Positions 16,503 through 25,166 of a stretch of DNA of 64,000 bases are shown here, one piece after another. This DNA is from Polynucleobacter sp. TSB-Sco08W16 (GTDB lineage Bacteria > Pseudomonadota > Gammaproteobacteria > Burkholderiales > Burkholderiaceae). Made by a program: the position numbers and the translations under genes. The stretch is from assembly GCF_018687455.1 (NCBI RefSeq), contig NZ_CP061291.1, forward strand, positions 1,550,001 through 1,614,000. Reading direction: 5' to 3'. Each line of letters opens with the position of its first letter. Position 1 is the first letter of the stretch. Under the pieces are notes generated by a model. That model had not been told where the DNA came from. It worked only from the letters and a program-made list of their open reading frames with translations, and ran no database searches.

Positions 16503-17507
16503 ATGCAAACTGAACCCTACATTCAGCCTATGCAGTCGCCAAAAGTCAGTCCAATACTTTGTATTGTGGGGCCTACTGGTGCAGGCAAAACCCATCTCGC
16601 CATGTCATTGGCTGAGCACGCTAAATCCATTGGTATCACCATTGAATTAATCAGCATGGACTCAGCTTTGGTGTATCGCGGTCTCGATATTGGGAGCGCA
16701 AAACCAACTCCAGCAGAACAAGCTGCTGTAATTCATCACCTCATCGATATCCTTGAGCCCACCGAAGTATATTCAGCGGCGCGATTTGCTAAAGATGCTA
16801 AACGGCTCTGTGAAGAAATTCGTGCTCGCGGAAATATTCCCGTCGTAGTGGGTGGCACCATGCTGTATTGGAGAGCTTGGGCATATGGCCTCTCTTCATT
16901 ACCAACCGCTAATCCAGAAATTCGAGTCCGCTTAGATGAAGAAGGTAAAACATTAGGTTGGCCTGCGATGCACGCCAAACTTGCTCTAGTTGATCCAGAA
17001 ACTGCAGCACGCTTAATGCCTAATGACTCTCAACGAGTGCAGCGCGCCCTAGAGGTATTTGAAATCACCGGCAAGCCAATGTCCACGCTGCTAGCAGATT
17101 CACCCAGCGAAGATGGCAGAGAAGGATCAACTATTCCTGACTGGATCAAATTGGTATCGCTTGAACCGAGTGATCGTAAACGACTCCACCAAAATTTAGA
17201 AAAGCGTTTTGATGAAATGCTGCTTGCCGGATTTTTAGAGGAAGTTAAAACACTGCGCAGCAATTCTGGATTGCATGCAGATCTGCCTGCTATTCGCTCC
17301 GTAGGCTACCGTCAGGCTTGGGAATTCCTGAATGGGGAAATTGATGCGGAGCAAATGCGCTATAAAGCGTTGGCTGCAACAAGACAACTCGGAAAACGGC
17401 AGCTGACTTGGCTCCGAGCCATTGCCGGTAGGAATACTTTTGACCCCTTCAACCCAGCAGAGCTGAAGGCAGCTTTGGATTACTGTAAAAACAACTTAAA
17501 GATGTAA
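16503..17507 (+). CDS. miaA: tRNA dimethylallyltransferase
   Basis: Transfers the dimethylallyl group from DMAPP to N6 of adenine 37 in tRNAs that read codons starting with U. 334 residues. Walker A GPTGAGKT lies at about 23-30; the catalytic region SMDSALVYRGLDIG and SAKPT follow, then VVVGGTMLYWRA and, in the C-terminal half, AIRSVGYRQAWEFL. The ATG at 16503 is chosen; the ATG at 16530 is an alternative. hfq, often next to miaA in other Proteobacteria, is not here. Convergent with purM, 15 nt between stops. Confidence 0.95.
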   Translation: MQTEPYIQPMQSPKVSPILCIVGPTGAGKTHLAMSLAEHAKSIGITIELISMDSALVYRGLDIGSAKPTPAEQAAVIHHLIDILEPTEVYSAARFAKDAKRLCEEIRARGNIPVVVGGTMLYWRAWAYGLSSLPTANPEIRVRLDEEGKTLGWPAMHAKLALVDPETAARLMPNDSQRVQRALEVFEITGKPMSTLLADSPSEDGREGSTIPDWIKLVSLEPSDRKRLHQNLEKRFDEMLLAGFLEEVKTLRSNSGLHADLPAIRSVGYRQAWEFLNGEIDAEQMRYKALAATRQLGKRQLTWLRAIAGRNTFDPFNPAELKAALDYCKNNLKM

Positions 17508-17522
17508 GTTTGCGTTGAGCGC

Positions 17523-18575
17523 TTAAATCACGATCGTTTGTGGAGCGCCCTGAGGACGCTCAAGCACTTCACCAACTGTCCACGCTTTTAAACCTTGCGA
17601 GGTTAATGATTTGATCGCAACATCTGCTTGGCTTGGGGCAACGATCACTACCATGCCGATACCGCAGTTAAATACACGCACCATCTCTGCATCCGCAACG
17701 CCACCCTTCATCTGCAACCAACGGAAGAGTTCTGGCATTTGCCAGCTGTCACGATGTAAAACTGCTTGAGTGTTTTCCGGCAAGACACGTGGTACGTTAT
17801 CCACTAAGCCACCACCAGTAATATGGGCCATTCCTTTAACGTCAATCTCAGAAATTAATTTCAATAATGGTTTGACATAAATTTCAGTAGGGGCCATCAC
17901 AACATCGCCCAAGGAGCGACCGCCTAAGTCATCGCTAGGCTTTGCACCTGCACGTTCAATAATCTTACGCACCAAAGAGTAACCATTGGAGTGCGCGCCA
18001 CTCGAGCCAATTGCCAACACCACATCACCAGGAACAATGGTTTTGCCGGTAATAATTTTGGATTTTTCAACTGCGCCGACTGCAAAGCCAGCTAAGTCAT
18101 ATTCGCCAGGAGGATACATACCAGGCATTTCTGCAGTTTCGCCACCAATAAGTGCGCAGCCAGATAATTCGCAACCTTTGGCAATACCGCCAACAACAGT
18201 TGCTGCTGTATCCACGGTTAACTTACCGCAGGCGAAGTAATCTAAGAAGAACATCGGCTCTGCACCCTGAACCAAAATGTCATTCACACTCATCGCAACT
18301 AAGTCTTGACCGATCGTATCGTGACGATTCCACTCAAATGCCAAACGTAGTTTTGTTCCTACCCCGTCTGTGCCAGATACCAAAACGGGCTCTTTATAAC
18401 GCTTTGGAATCTCAAAAAGAGCGCCAAAACCACCAATTCCAGCCAAAACACCTTCTCGCATGGTCTTTTTAGCCAAAGGCTTAATGCGGTCGACTAAGTC
18501 ATCACCAGCATCAATATCAACCCCCGCATCACGGTAGGAAAGGCCTTTTGAGGAAGAATTGATAGATGAAGTCAT
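17523..18575 (-). CDS. purM: Phosphoribosylformylglycinamidine cyclo-ligase (AIR synthetase)
   Basis: Closes the imidazole ring in step five of purine synthesis, making AIR from FGAM with ATP. 350 residues. Hallmarks: YRDAGVDIDAGD at the N-terminus, IGGFGALFEIP, SGTDGVGTKLRLA, LDYFACGKL, GCALIGGETAEMPGMY and AHITGGGLVDN. Divergent from the perM-like gene. purB at 59235 acts later in the same pathway. Confidence 0.97.
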   Translation of the reverse strand: MTSSINSSSKGLSYRDAGVDIDAGDDLVDRIKPLAKKTMREGVLAGIGGFGALFEIPKRYKEPVLVSGTDGVGTKLRLAFEWNRHDTIGQDLVAMSVNDILVQGAEPMFFLDYFACGKLTVDTAATVVGGIAKGCELSGCALIGGETAEMPGMYPPGEYDLAGFAVGAVEKSKIITGKTIVPGDVVLAIGSSGAHSNGYSLVRKIIERAGAKPSDDLGGRSLGDVVMAPTEIYVKPLLKLISEIDVKGMAHITGGGLVDNVPRVLPENTQAVLHRDSWQMPELFRWLQMKGGVADAEMVRVFNCGIGMVVIVAPSQADVAIKSLTSQGLKAWTVGEVLERPQGAPQTIVI

Positions 18576-18647
18576 ATTTGAGCTGGGATAATAGTAAAAA
18601 ATGCTAATGGATCAGTAGAATCATTGAATTCTAGAGGATTACTCGTA

Positions 18648-19637
18648 ATGGCTGAAATTTTTACCCCTTTTTTGACGGCATTCATCCTGGCATATGCCCT
18701 GCGCCCCCTTTGCCTGTGGCTGGAGAGGCGTCAGATTCCCCGCCCTCTGGCCGCAGCGCTCAGCATGGTGGTTGGCCTATCTCTGATTTTTGGCATCTTT
18801 GGTCTCTTAATTGGCCTTCTGAAATTTGAGATTCCCCTAATTAAAGCCCAACTCCCGGAATGGATTGCCAGCACTCAGTCTTGGCTCGGACCCAAGCTAG
18901 TCCAAATGCATATTGATATTGATTGGGGCGCCTTCAAAAGTAATGTCACAGCAAAAATTACGGAACATATTAGCGATAACGCAGATACCTTAATTGGCAG
19001 CACGATAGATACCGTGCTCGTATCTGGAAGCTCTGTCCTCTCTGGATTTGTAAATGGTGTCTTAATTATTTTTGTGATGTTTTATTTGCTGATTGATTGG
19101 GAACATTTTTTTGGTCTGATCAAAAAATTGGTTCCGCCACGCGCACAAGAAACCGTACATCACTTAGCCATGCATACCGATGGCTTGTTATCCCAATATT
19201 TGCGCGGCATGTTGATCGTCATTTCTATCATGGCCGTTTTTTATAGTATCGGCCTAACCGTAATCGGAATTAAAGGAGCTGTTGCACTAGGCGTCTTTAC
19301 TGCCATCATGATTGTGATTCCTTATATTGGAATCACTTTAGGCTTAAGCCTTGCAGTTCTCTCTGCGTTATTACAATTTGGTATGAGTACTCAACTAGTT
19401 GGAGTCCTTGCCCTGTTTGGTCTGGGACAATTTCTAGAGGGCTTCTTCCTAACCCCGCGCCTAGTGGGTGAGCGCATTGGACTTCACCCAGTAGCAGTGG
19501 TTTTTGCTTTGCTACTCTTTGGCAAGATCTTTGGTTTCTTTGGCGTGTTGCTTGCCTTGCCAATTAGCGCCGTCAGCTTAGTGCTCGTTCAATACCTTTG
19601 GTCTGTCTATGCACAAAGTTCTTGGTATCAAAAATAA
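18648..19637 (+). CDS. AI-2E family transporter / PerM-like membrane protein
   Basis: A 329-residue polytopic membrane protein of the AI-2E (PerM, YdiK, TqsA) family, with the conserved ends FTPFLTAFILAYALRPL and, later, QFLEGFFLTPRLVGERIGLHP. The start is uncertain. The ATG at 18648 has a good AGAGGA ribosome site 9 nt upstream and is preferred; a TTG at 18624 adds eight residues. Either way the first membrane helix is short compared with the relatives I know. Substrate is unknown: the autoinducer-2 label is historical for most members. Divergent from purM and the first gene of a six-gene + run to panB. Confidence 0.8.
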   Translation: MAEIFTPFLTAFILAYALRPLCLWLERRQIPRPLAAALSMVVGLSLIFGIFGLLIGLLKFEIPLIKAQLPEWIASTQSWLGPKLVQMHIDIDWGAFKSNVTAKITEHISDNADTLIGSTIDTVLVSGSSVLSGFVNGVLIIFVMFYLLIDWEHFFGLIKKLVPPRAQETVHHLAMHTDGLLSQYLRGMLIVISIMAVFYSIGLTVIGIKGAVALGVFTAIMIVIPYIGITLGLSLAVLSALLQFGMSTQLVGVLALFGLGQFLEGFFLTPRLVGERIGLHPVAVVFALLLFGKIFGFFGVLLALPISAVSLVLVQYLWSVYAQSSWYQK

Positions 19638-19661
19638 TTTCGCTTTAATGATTACCTCTTC

Positions 19662-20417
19662 GTGAACATACCTCCGCTTCCAAGACAATTCGCCTTAGAT
19701 ATTAGCCACGCACCTAAAGCCAGTCTAGACAACTACCTGCCAGGAAAAGATCGCGCATTAGTAGCGACATTACAAAGACTGTGTCAATCTTGGGTAAGCC
19801 CCTCTACAGAGGAGCCTAATAATCCACTCAACCATCGGTGGATCTATTGGTGGGGACCTGAAGGCTCTGGCCGATCACACTTACTTCAAGCCATGGAACA
19901 GGCTGCAGAAAATGCCAGCCTTCAATCTTTCTCGTTAAATCCGAGTGAGCCTGTATCTTGGGTGCGCCTTGAGGAAAAATTACCTACTCTTGTACAAACC
20001 GATACCGCCTCAGTCATCACGGTAGATGATGTTGATCGTTTAGATGAACGCTTGGTTGGCGCCCTCTTTCGGATTTTGAATGAAGTTCATGCCAGTAAAA
20101 ATATTCATATCTTCATGGCTGGCAAAGCGGCGCCGACTAATTTGACACTCCGAGAGGACCTCCGAACACGTCTAGGCTGGGGTTTGATCTTCCAAACCCA
20201 ACTTTTAGACGATGATGAGAAAATACAAGCATTGGAGCAGGCAGCCAAAGAGCGTGGATTAGTCTTATCTCCAGACGTCTTGCCATGGTTGCTAAATCGC
20301 TTTTACCGTGACATGCCCAATTTAATGGCTTTAATTGATGCTTTAGATGCTTATTCATTAGAAACAAAACGTGCTGTAACCTTGCCCCTGGTGCGCGAAC
20401 TCTTACAGCCCAAATAA
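19662..20417 (+). CDS. hda: DnaA regulatory inactivator Hda
   Basis: A 251-residue DnaA-like AAA+ protein. In E. coli Hda works with the sliding clamp to stimulate ATP hydrolysis by DnaA after initiation. The Walker A region reads GPEGSGRSH (about 65-72), with Arg in place of the usual Lys, as in other Hda proteins; the Walker B segment is VITVDDVDRL. The N-terminal PLPRQFALDI may include the clamp-binding motif. GTG start at 19662. It follows the perM-like gene by 24 nt, an order known from other Betaproteobacteria. Confidence 0.88.
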   Translation: MNIPPLPRQFALDISHAPKASLDNYLPGKDRALVATLQRLCQSWVSPSTEEPNNPLNHRWIYWWGPEGSGRSHLLQAMEQAAENASLQSFSLNPSEPVSWVRLEEKLPTLVQTDTASVITVDDVDRLDERLVGALFRILNEVHASKNIHIFMAGKAAPTNLTLREDLRTRLGWGLIFQTQLLDDDEKIQALEQAAKERGLVLSPDVLPWLLNRFYRDMPNLMALIDALDAYSLETKRAVTLPLVRELLQPK

Positions 20418-20436
20418 TCCATTCATTACTCTATTT

Positions 20437-21117
20437 GTGACCCAGCTAGCCCTTTTCGATTTAGACCACACCCTACTCCCTTGCGATAGCGATTATGAGT
20501 GGGGCCAATTTTTGGCTCGCATCGGCGTAGTTGATAGCCAATACTATGCTCGCCAAAATGAACGCTTCTATCAGGACTACAAAGACGGCAAGCTCGATAT
20601 TCATGAGTTTCTGCGTTTCGCATTAAAGCCTCTCTCTGAACACTCACGCGCCCAATTAAAAGAATGGCACGACGCTTTTATGGAAGAAGTGATTCGCGGT
20701 CAATTGCGGCAAGAAGCTATTGATTTAGTAAAGCGCCACCAAGATGCAGGCGACTTATGCTGTGTGGTCACCGCCACTAATAGCTTTGTGACTCGCCCAA
20801 TTGTTGAAAGTTTTGGGATTGAGCATCTCATTGCTACTGAGCCGGCGACTAGCGATGATCACCCTCTGTCAAATTACACCGGTGAAGTCAAAGGCATTCC
20901 AAACTTTCGCGAAGGAAAGATTCAGAATCTGCATGATTGGCTAGCGAACCAAAAACTGAGCTTGAGCACATTGCCGCGCAGTTACTTCTACTCTGACTCG
21001 ATGAATGATTTACCCCTACTTGAACAAGTAAGACATCCTGTTGCCACTAACCCTGATGATCGGCTGCGCAGTGAAGCGCAAAAGCGCGATTGGCCCATTC
21101 TTGAATTGTTTGCATGA
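20437..21117 (+). CDS. HAD-superfamily hydrolase, subfamily IB (SerB/HisN-like)
   Basis: A 226-residue HAD phosphatase. The catalytic motif I is FDLDHTLL (about 7-14, with DxDxT), motif II Thr is in VVTATNSF, and motif III is YSDSMNDLPLL. The arrangement is that of subfamily IB, which includes phosphoserine phosphatase; some relatives are annotated as histidinol-phosphatases, which I cannot confirm. GTG start at 20437. It overlaps pcnB by the ATGA junction 21114-21117, so both are translated from one mRNA. Confidence 0.82.
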   Translation: MTQLALFDLDHTLLPCDSDYEWGQFLARIGVVDSQYYARQNERFYQDYKDGKLDIHEFLRFALKPLSEHSRAQLKEWHDAFMEEVIRGQLRQEAIDLVKRHQDAGDLCCVVTATNSFVTRPIVESFGIEHLIATEPATSDDHPLSNYTGEVKGIPNFREGKIQNLHDWLANQKLSLSTLPRSYFYSDSMNDLPLLEQVRHPVATNPDDRLRSEAQKRDWPILELFA

Positions 21118-22517
21118 TTACTAAATTTATTAAGCGCATCTTGCGTCGTGACCCTATGGTCAAACATACGCAAGCGAACAATACGGGAGCCCCTAAGCGC
21201 ATCCCAAAAAAATCGCATCGCATTGATCCACACTTACTCTCTAAGAATGCTGTCAAAGTAACTCAAACCTTGCAACAAGCAGGTTACGAAGCATTTATTG
21301 TTGGTGGCGCAGTACGCGATCTTGTTCTCGGAATTGGCCCCAAGGATTTTGATGTAGCAACCAATGCAACCCCTGATCAGGTGCAAAGACTATTCCGCAA
21401 GGCGCGCCTCATTGGTCGGCGCTTTCAGATTGTGCACGTGACCTTCTTTGGCAAGGGTCATCCAGAAATTATTGAGGTATCAACCTTTAGAGCCCTGCTA
21501 GATAACGCCGGTGACCATGTTGCTGAAAGCGGTCGCATTTTGCGTGACAACGTTTGGGGATCGCAAGGTGAGGATGCAGCACGTCGTGATTTTACGATTA
21601 ATGCAATGTATTACGATCCTTCAAGCGAGACAGTCTTGGACTATCACGGTGGTATGGTCGACATGCAAAAGAAAACATTGCGCATGATTGGCGATCCTAC
21701 AAAACGCTATCGAGAAGATCCTATTCGCATGCTCAGGGCGATTCGTTTTGCAGCTAAAACTGAATTTACCCTGGATGCTGCTACCCGTGCGCCAATTGCC
21801 AAGCTGGGCAAGCTATTACAAGATGTGCCATCAGCAAGACTCTTTGATGAAATTCTCAAACTCTTAATGTCAGGCTATTCTTGGGCTGCTATTCAAGGAC
21901 TACGAGATGCTGGTTTACATCATGGCTTGTTGCCGCTTCTAGATCACATCCTAGATAACAATGAAGCCTCTAAAGGTGCCAATGATTTTGTAAAGCTAGC
22001 CCTTGCCAATACGGATGAACGAATCCAGTCAGGTAAAAGTGTTTCAGCAGGCTTTTTATTTGCCACATTACTTTGGCCCGATCTCCTCCAAAACTGGAAA
22101 GCAAATATCGCCAAAGGAATGGCTAATATCCCAGCACTGCACGATGCCATGGATGACACGATCGCCACACAAAGTAGCGGCATGACGATCCAGCGCCGCT
22201 TTGAGAGTGATATGCGGGAAATCTGGTCTATGCAGCCCCGTTTCGAAAAACGGGTGGGGCGCTACCCTTATCGCCTTGTTGAATCCCCACGCTTCAGGGC
22301 GGGTTATGACTTCATGCTTCTGCGCTGCGCCACAGGCGAACAGAATCCAGCCATCGGCGAATGGTGGACTAACTTCATTGCGGCCGACCCTGTGGGCCAA
22401 GAGGAGCTGATGGCCAGGGCTAAAAATGAATCTGGCTCGACACTAGGATCGCCAGTCAAAAGACGCCGACGCAGGAAACCCAAAGCAGCCACCCCAACAG
22501 AACCTGAGGCAAGCTAA
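21114..22517 (+). CDS. pcnB: Poly(A) polymerase I
   Basis: Adds 3' poly(A) tails that mark RNAs for decay. 467 residues. The nucleotidyltransferase domain has GGAVRDLVLG followed by KDFDVATNA with the two metal-binding aspartates; downstream are RRDFTINAM, and RYREDPIRMLRAIRFAAK, the class II family signature. The tail is very basic (VKRRRRRKPKAA), typical of PcnB and a feature that helps separate it from CCA-adding enzyme. Its ATG overlaps the HAD stop as ATGA. Confidence 0.92.
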   Translation: MITKFIKRILRRDPMVKHTQANNTGAPKRIPKKSHRIDPHLLSKNAVKVTQTLQQAGYEAFIVGGAVRDLVLGIGPKDFDVATNATPDQVQRLFRKARLIGRRFQIVHVTFFGKGHPEIIEVSTFRALLDNAGDHVAESGRILRDNVWGSQGEDAARRDFTINAMYYDPSSETVLDYHGGMVDMQKKTLRMIGDPTKRYREDPIRMLRAIRFAAKTEFTLDAATRAPIAKLGKLLQDVPSARLFDEILKLLMSGYSWAAIQGLRDAGLHHGLLPLLDHILDNNEASKGANDFVKLALANTDERIQSGKSVSAGFLFATLLWPDLLQNWKANIAKGMANIPALHDAMDDTIATQSSGMTIQRRFESDMREIWSMQPRFEKRVGRYPYRLVESPRFRAGYDFMLLRCATGEQNPAIGEWWTNFIAADPVGQEELMARAKNESGSTLGSPVKRRRRRKPKAATPTEPEAS

Positions 22518-22569
22518 GCAGACTTAGAGAAATTTCAGTAAAGTAGTTTCATCTCTAGTTTGGAATCGT

Positions 22570-23097
22570 ATGGCACGAGCATTTATCGGATTTGGTGGCA
22601 ATATCGGCGACACGCGTCAACTCATCACTGACGCCATCGTTTGTCTGGCACAGCGCTCAGAATTACATATTCTGGCCAAAAGTTGCTTTTATCAAAGCGC
22701 ACCTGTCGACGCACTTGGTGGCGACTACATCAATGCCGTTATTGAAATTGAAACTCAATTAAGCCCTTACGGCCTTCTTCATGTCTGCCAAGCTATTGAA
22801 CAAGAATTTGGTAGAGAGCGTCCATATGCAAATGCGCCGCGCACCCTGGATCTCGATATCTTGTCTTTTGAGGGCGTTATTCAAAATGAAACTGAGTTAA
22901 TGCTTCCTCATCCCAGAATCATCGAACGCTCATTTGTATTGCTCCCTTTACTCGAAATCGCGCCAGACTTCTTCCTGCCGAATCTAGGCGAACTAAAGGC
23001 CTACCTCCCAAAAGTAGCCCATCAAAGAATCGAAAAACTCGCTTGCCGTAACTGCAATTGCGGGGAAAAAGACGTTTATAGCCAAACGGCGCATTAA
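22570..23097 (+). CDS. folK: 6-hydroxymethyl-7,8-dihydropterin pyrophosphokinase (HPPK)
   Basis: Transfers pyrophosphate from ATP to hydroxymethyl-dihydropterin in folate synthesis. 175 residues. Family features: FIGFGGNIGD at the start, YQSAPVD, and the signature NAPRTLDLDIL containing the two Mg-binding aspartates, then LPHPRI and RSFVLLPL. The tail has two Cys pairs (CRNCNC), slightly longer than the E. coli enzyme. It lies between pcnB and panB, the common pcnB-folK-panB order. Confidence 0.95.
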   Translation: MARAFIGFGGNIGDTRQLITDAIVCLAQRSELHILAKSCFYQSAPVDALGGDYINAVIEIETQLSPYGLLHVCQAIEQEFGRERPYANAPRTLDLDILSFEGVIQNETELMLPHPRIIERSFVLLPLLEIAPDFFLPNLGELKAYLPKVAHQRIEKLACRNCNCGEKDVYSQTAH

Positions 23098-23114
23098 TTC
23101 ATTAAACTCACGCC

Positions 23115-23930
23115 ATGGGTTACTTACAAGGCGACAAGCCACTCTCAATTACTAAGCTGCTGGCGATGCATGCCGAGCATGAAAAAATCACCATGCTCAC
23201 TGCATATGATTCGACTATGTCTGCATTGCTAAATCGCTGCGGGGTTGAGGTCATCTTAATTGGCGACTCTTTGGGTAACGTCATTCAAGGCCACTCCAGC
23301 ACAACGCCGGTGACTATTGAACAAATGGCTTATCACACCGAATGTGTCGCCCGCGCCAACACCCACGCATTTTTGATCGCTGACTTACCTTTTGCCAGCT
23401 ATGGTGACCCGGTGCAGGCTTTGGATTCTGCAGCAATGTTGATGCGTGCTGGCGCTGATATGGTCAAACTAGAAGGTGGAGACTGGCAAGTCGACATCAT
23501 CCGTTATCTGGTAGAACGCAGCGTTCCTGTCTGCGCTCACCTTGGCTTGCTTCCTCAGTCCGTGCACGTACTCGGCGGCTACAAAGTTCAAGGCAAGTCC
23601 AAAGATGCTGCTACGCATATGTTGGAGCAAGCACTTGCCTGCCAAGAAGCAGGGGCGCAAATGGTTGTGCTTGAAGCTATCCCGTCCTCACTTGGCGAAA
23701 AGATTACCGCTGAACTCCATATTCCGACCATAGGAATTGGAGCGGGCCCAGATTGCTCTGGTCAGGTATTAGTTCTGCAAGATATGCTGGGCATTAGCCC
23801 CGGCAGACCTCCCAAGTTTGTTAAGAACTTCATGGAAGGCCATCACTCTGTAGAGGCCGCAGTTAAGGCCTACGTGCGTGAAGTCAAGTCCGGAAAATTT
23901 CCCGGACCTGAGTACGGTTTTGCTGGCTAA
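23115..23930 (+). CDS. panB: 3-methyl-2-oxobutanoate hydroxymethyltransferase
   Basis: Makes ketopantoate from 2-oxoisovalerate and methylene-tetrahydrofolate, the first committed step to pantothenate and CoA. 271 residues with the typical stretches MLTAYDSTM, LIGDSLGNV (metal-binding Asp), MVKLEGG, CAHLGLLPQ, and GIGAGPDCSGQVLV. The gene follows folK by 17 nt. panC is not adjacent. Its TAA directly abuts the dnaJ stop on the other strand with no base between. Confidence 0.97.
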   Translation: MGYLQGDKPLSITKLLAMHAEHEKITMLTAYDSTMSALLNRCGVEVILIGDSLGNVIQGHSSTTPVTIEQMAYHTECVARANTHAFLIADLPFASYGDPVQALDSAAMLMRAGADMVKLEGGDWQVDIIRYLVERSVPVCAHLGLLPQSVHVLGGYKVQGKSKDAATHMLEQALACQEAGAQMVVLEAIPSSLGEKITAELHIPTIGIGAGPDCSGQVLVLQDMLGISPGRPPKFVKNFMEGHHSVEAAVKAYVREVKSGKFPGPEYGFAG

Positions 23931-25067
23931 TTAGCTAAAGAAACTCTTTACACCGTCAAACCAACCCTTTTGCTGTGGGCTATGTTTGTCACCAGCAGAT
24001 TTAAGACTGTCATCAAACTTCTGCAGCATTTTCTTTTGCTCGTCAGTCAACTTCACAGGCGTTTCAACGACAACGTGAACAAATAAATCACCCACTAAGG
24101 TTGAGCGCAAGCCTTTAATGCCTTTATTACGCAAGCGGAAGGTTTTGCCTGTCTGAGTTCCCTCGGGGATGGGGAACTCAACCCGACCTGAAAGTGTTGG
24201 CACTTCTATCTCGCCACCAATAGTGGCTGTTGCAAATGAGATTGGCATCTGCACATGTAAATCGCTGCCATCTCGCTCGAATACCTTATGGGGCTTAACG
24301 CGCACCTCTACATATAGATCGCCCGCTGGACCGCCATTAATACCTGGCTCACCATTACCGACCGAACGTACGCGCATACCATCATCAATGCCCGCTGGAA
24401 TTTTGATTTCTAGGGTTTTTTGTTCTTTATGCTTACCGGTGCCATGACAAGTTTTGCAAGGCTTAGGAATGTACTCGCCAGTACCACGACATTTAGGACA
24501 AGTTTGTTGCATAGAGAAGAAGCCCTGCTGCACACGGACCTGACCATGACCATTACAAGTAGTACATGTCTCAGCCTTAGATCCAGGCTCTGCGCCAGTG
24601 CCATGGCATGGCTTACAGTTACTCCAACTGGGCACCCGAATTTGAGTTGTATAACCCTCAGCTGCTTGCTCAAGGCTAATGTCCATGTTGTAGCGTAAAT
24701 CTGCGCCTTTATAGACTTGTGGACCAGACTGACGGCCGCCGCCTTGACCGAAAATATCACCAAAGATGTCGCCGAAGGCATCTGCAAAGCCGCCGCCGCC
24801 AAAACCACCTCCACCGAAACCGCCGCCCATAGATGGGTCTACGCCAGCGTGCCCATACTGGTCGTAAGCTGCTCGCTTATTAGGATCTGTGAGTGTTTCG
24901 TAGGCTTCTTTAACTTCTTTAAATTGGGCTTCAGCCGTTTTACTATCGGGATTGCGATCTGGATGATATTTCATTGCCATCTTGCGATAAGCCTTTTTCA
25001 ACTCATCGTCACTGGCACCTTTTGCTACACCAAGCACTTCGTAAAAATCGCGTTTACCTTTAGACAC
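23931..25067 (-). CDS. dnaJ: Chaperone protein DnaJ
   Basis: Hsp40 co-chaperone that brings clients to DnaK and stimulates its ATPase. 378 residues: J-domain (about 1-70) with the HPD tripeptide in YHPDRNP, a Gly/Phe-rich linker (about 80-115), a zinc domain with four CxxCxGxG units (CKPCHGTG, CTTCNGHG, CPKCRGTG, CKTCHGTG), and the C-terminal substrate-binding part. The start codon is GTG at 25067 with AGAGGA upstream. It follows dnaK by 99 nt, with a hairpin in between. Confidence 0.97.
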   Translation of the reverse strand: MSKGKRDFYEVLGVAKGASDDELKKAYRKMAMKYHPDRNPDSKTAEAQFKEVKEAYETLTDPNKRAAYDQYGHAGVDPSMGGGFGGGGFGGGGFADAFGDIFGDIFGQGGGRQSGPQVYKGADLRYNMDISLEQAAEGYTTQIRVPSWSNCKPCHGTGAEPGSKAETCTTCNGHGQVRVQQGFFSMQQTCPKCRGTGEYIPKPCKTCHGTGKHKEQKTLEIKIPAGIDDGMRVRSVGNGEPGINGGPAGDLYVEVRVKPHKVFERDGSDLHVQMPISFATATIGGEIEVPTLSGRVEFPIPEGTQTGKTFRLRNKGIKGLRSTLVGDLFVHVVVETPVKLTDEQKKMLQKFDDSLKSAGDKHSPQQKGWFDGVKSFFS

Positions 25068-25096
25068 AGCCTATTCCTCTCAACAACCTGAATGAC

Positions 25097-25121
25097 ACAA
25101 GTCGGCACGAGGCCGACTTGT
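25097..25121 (-). other. Intercistronic hairpin between dnaK and dnaJ
   Basis: A perfect 10-bp inverted repeat (25097-25106 with 25112-25121, loop 5 nt). On the minus strand it is followed by GTGTCATTC, with no U-tract. It may act as a partial terminator or a processing/stability element that sets the DnaK to DnaJ ratio. Confidence 0.55.
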
Positions 25122-25166
25122 TATTTAAGTACATCAAAACTACGTTAACGATACGTGTTGACTAGA

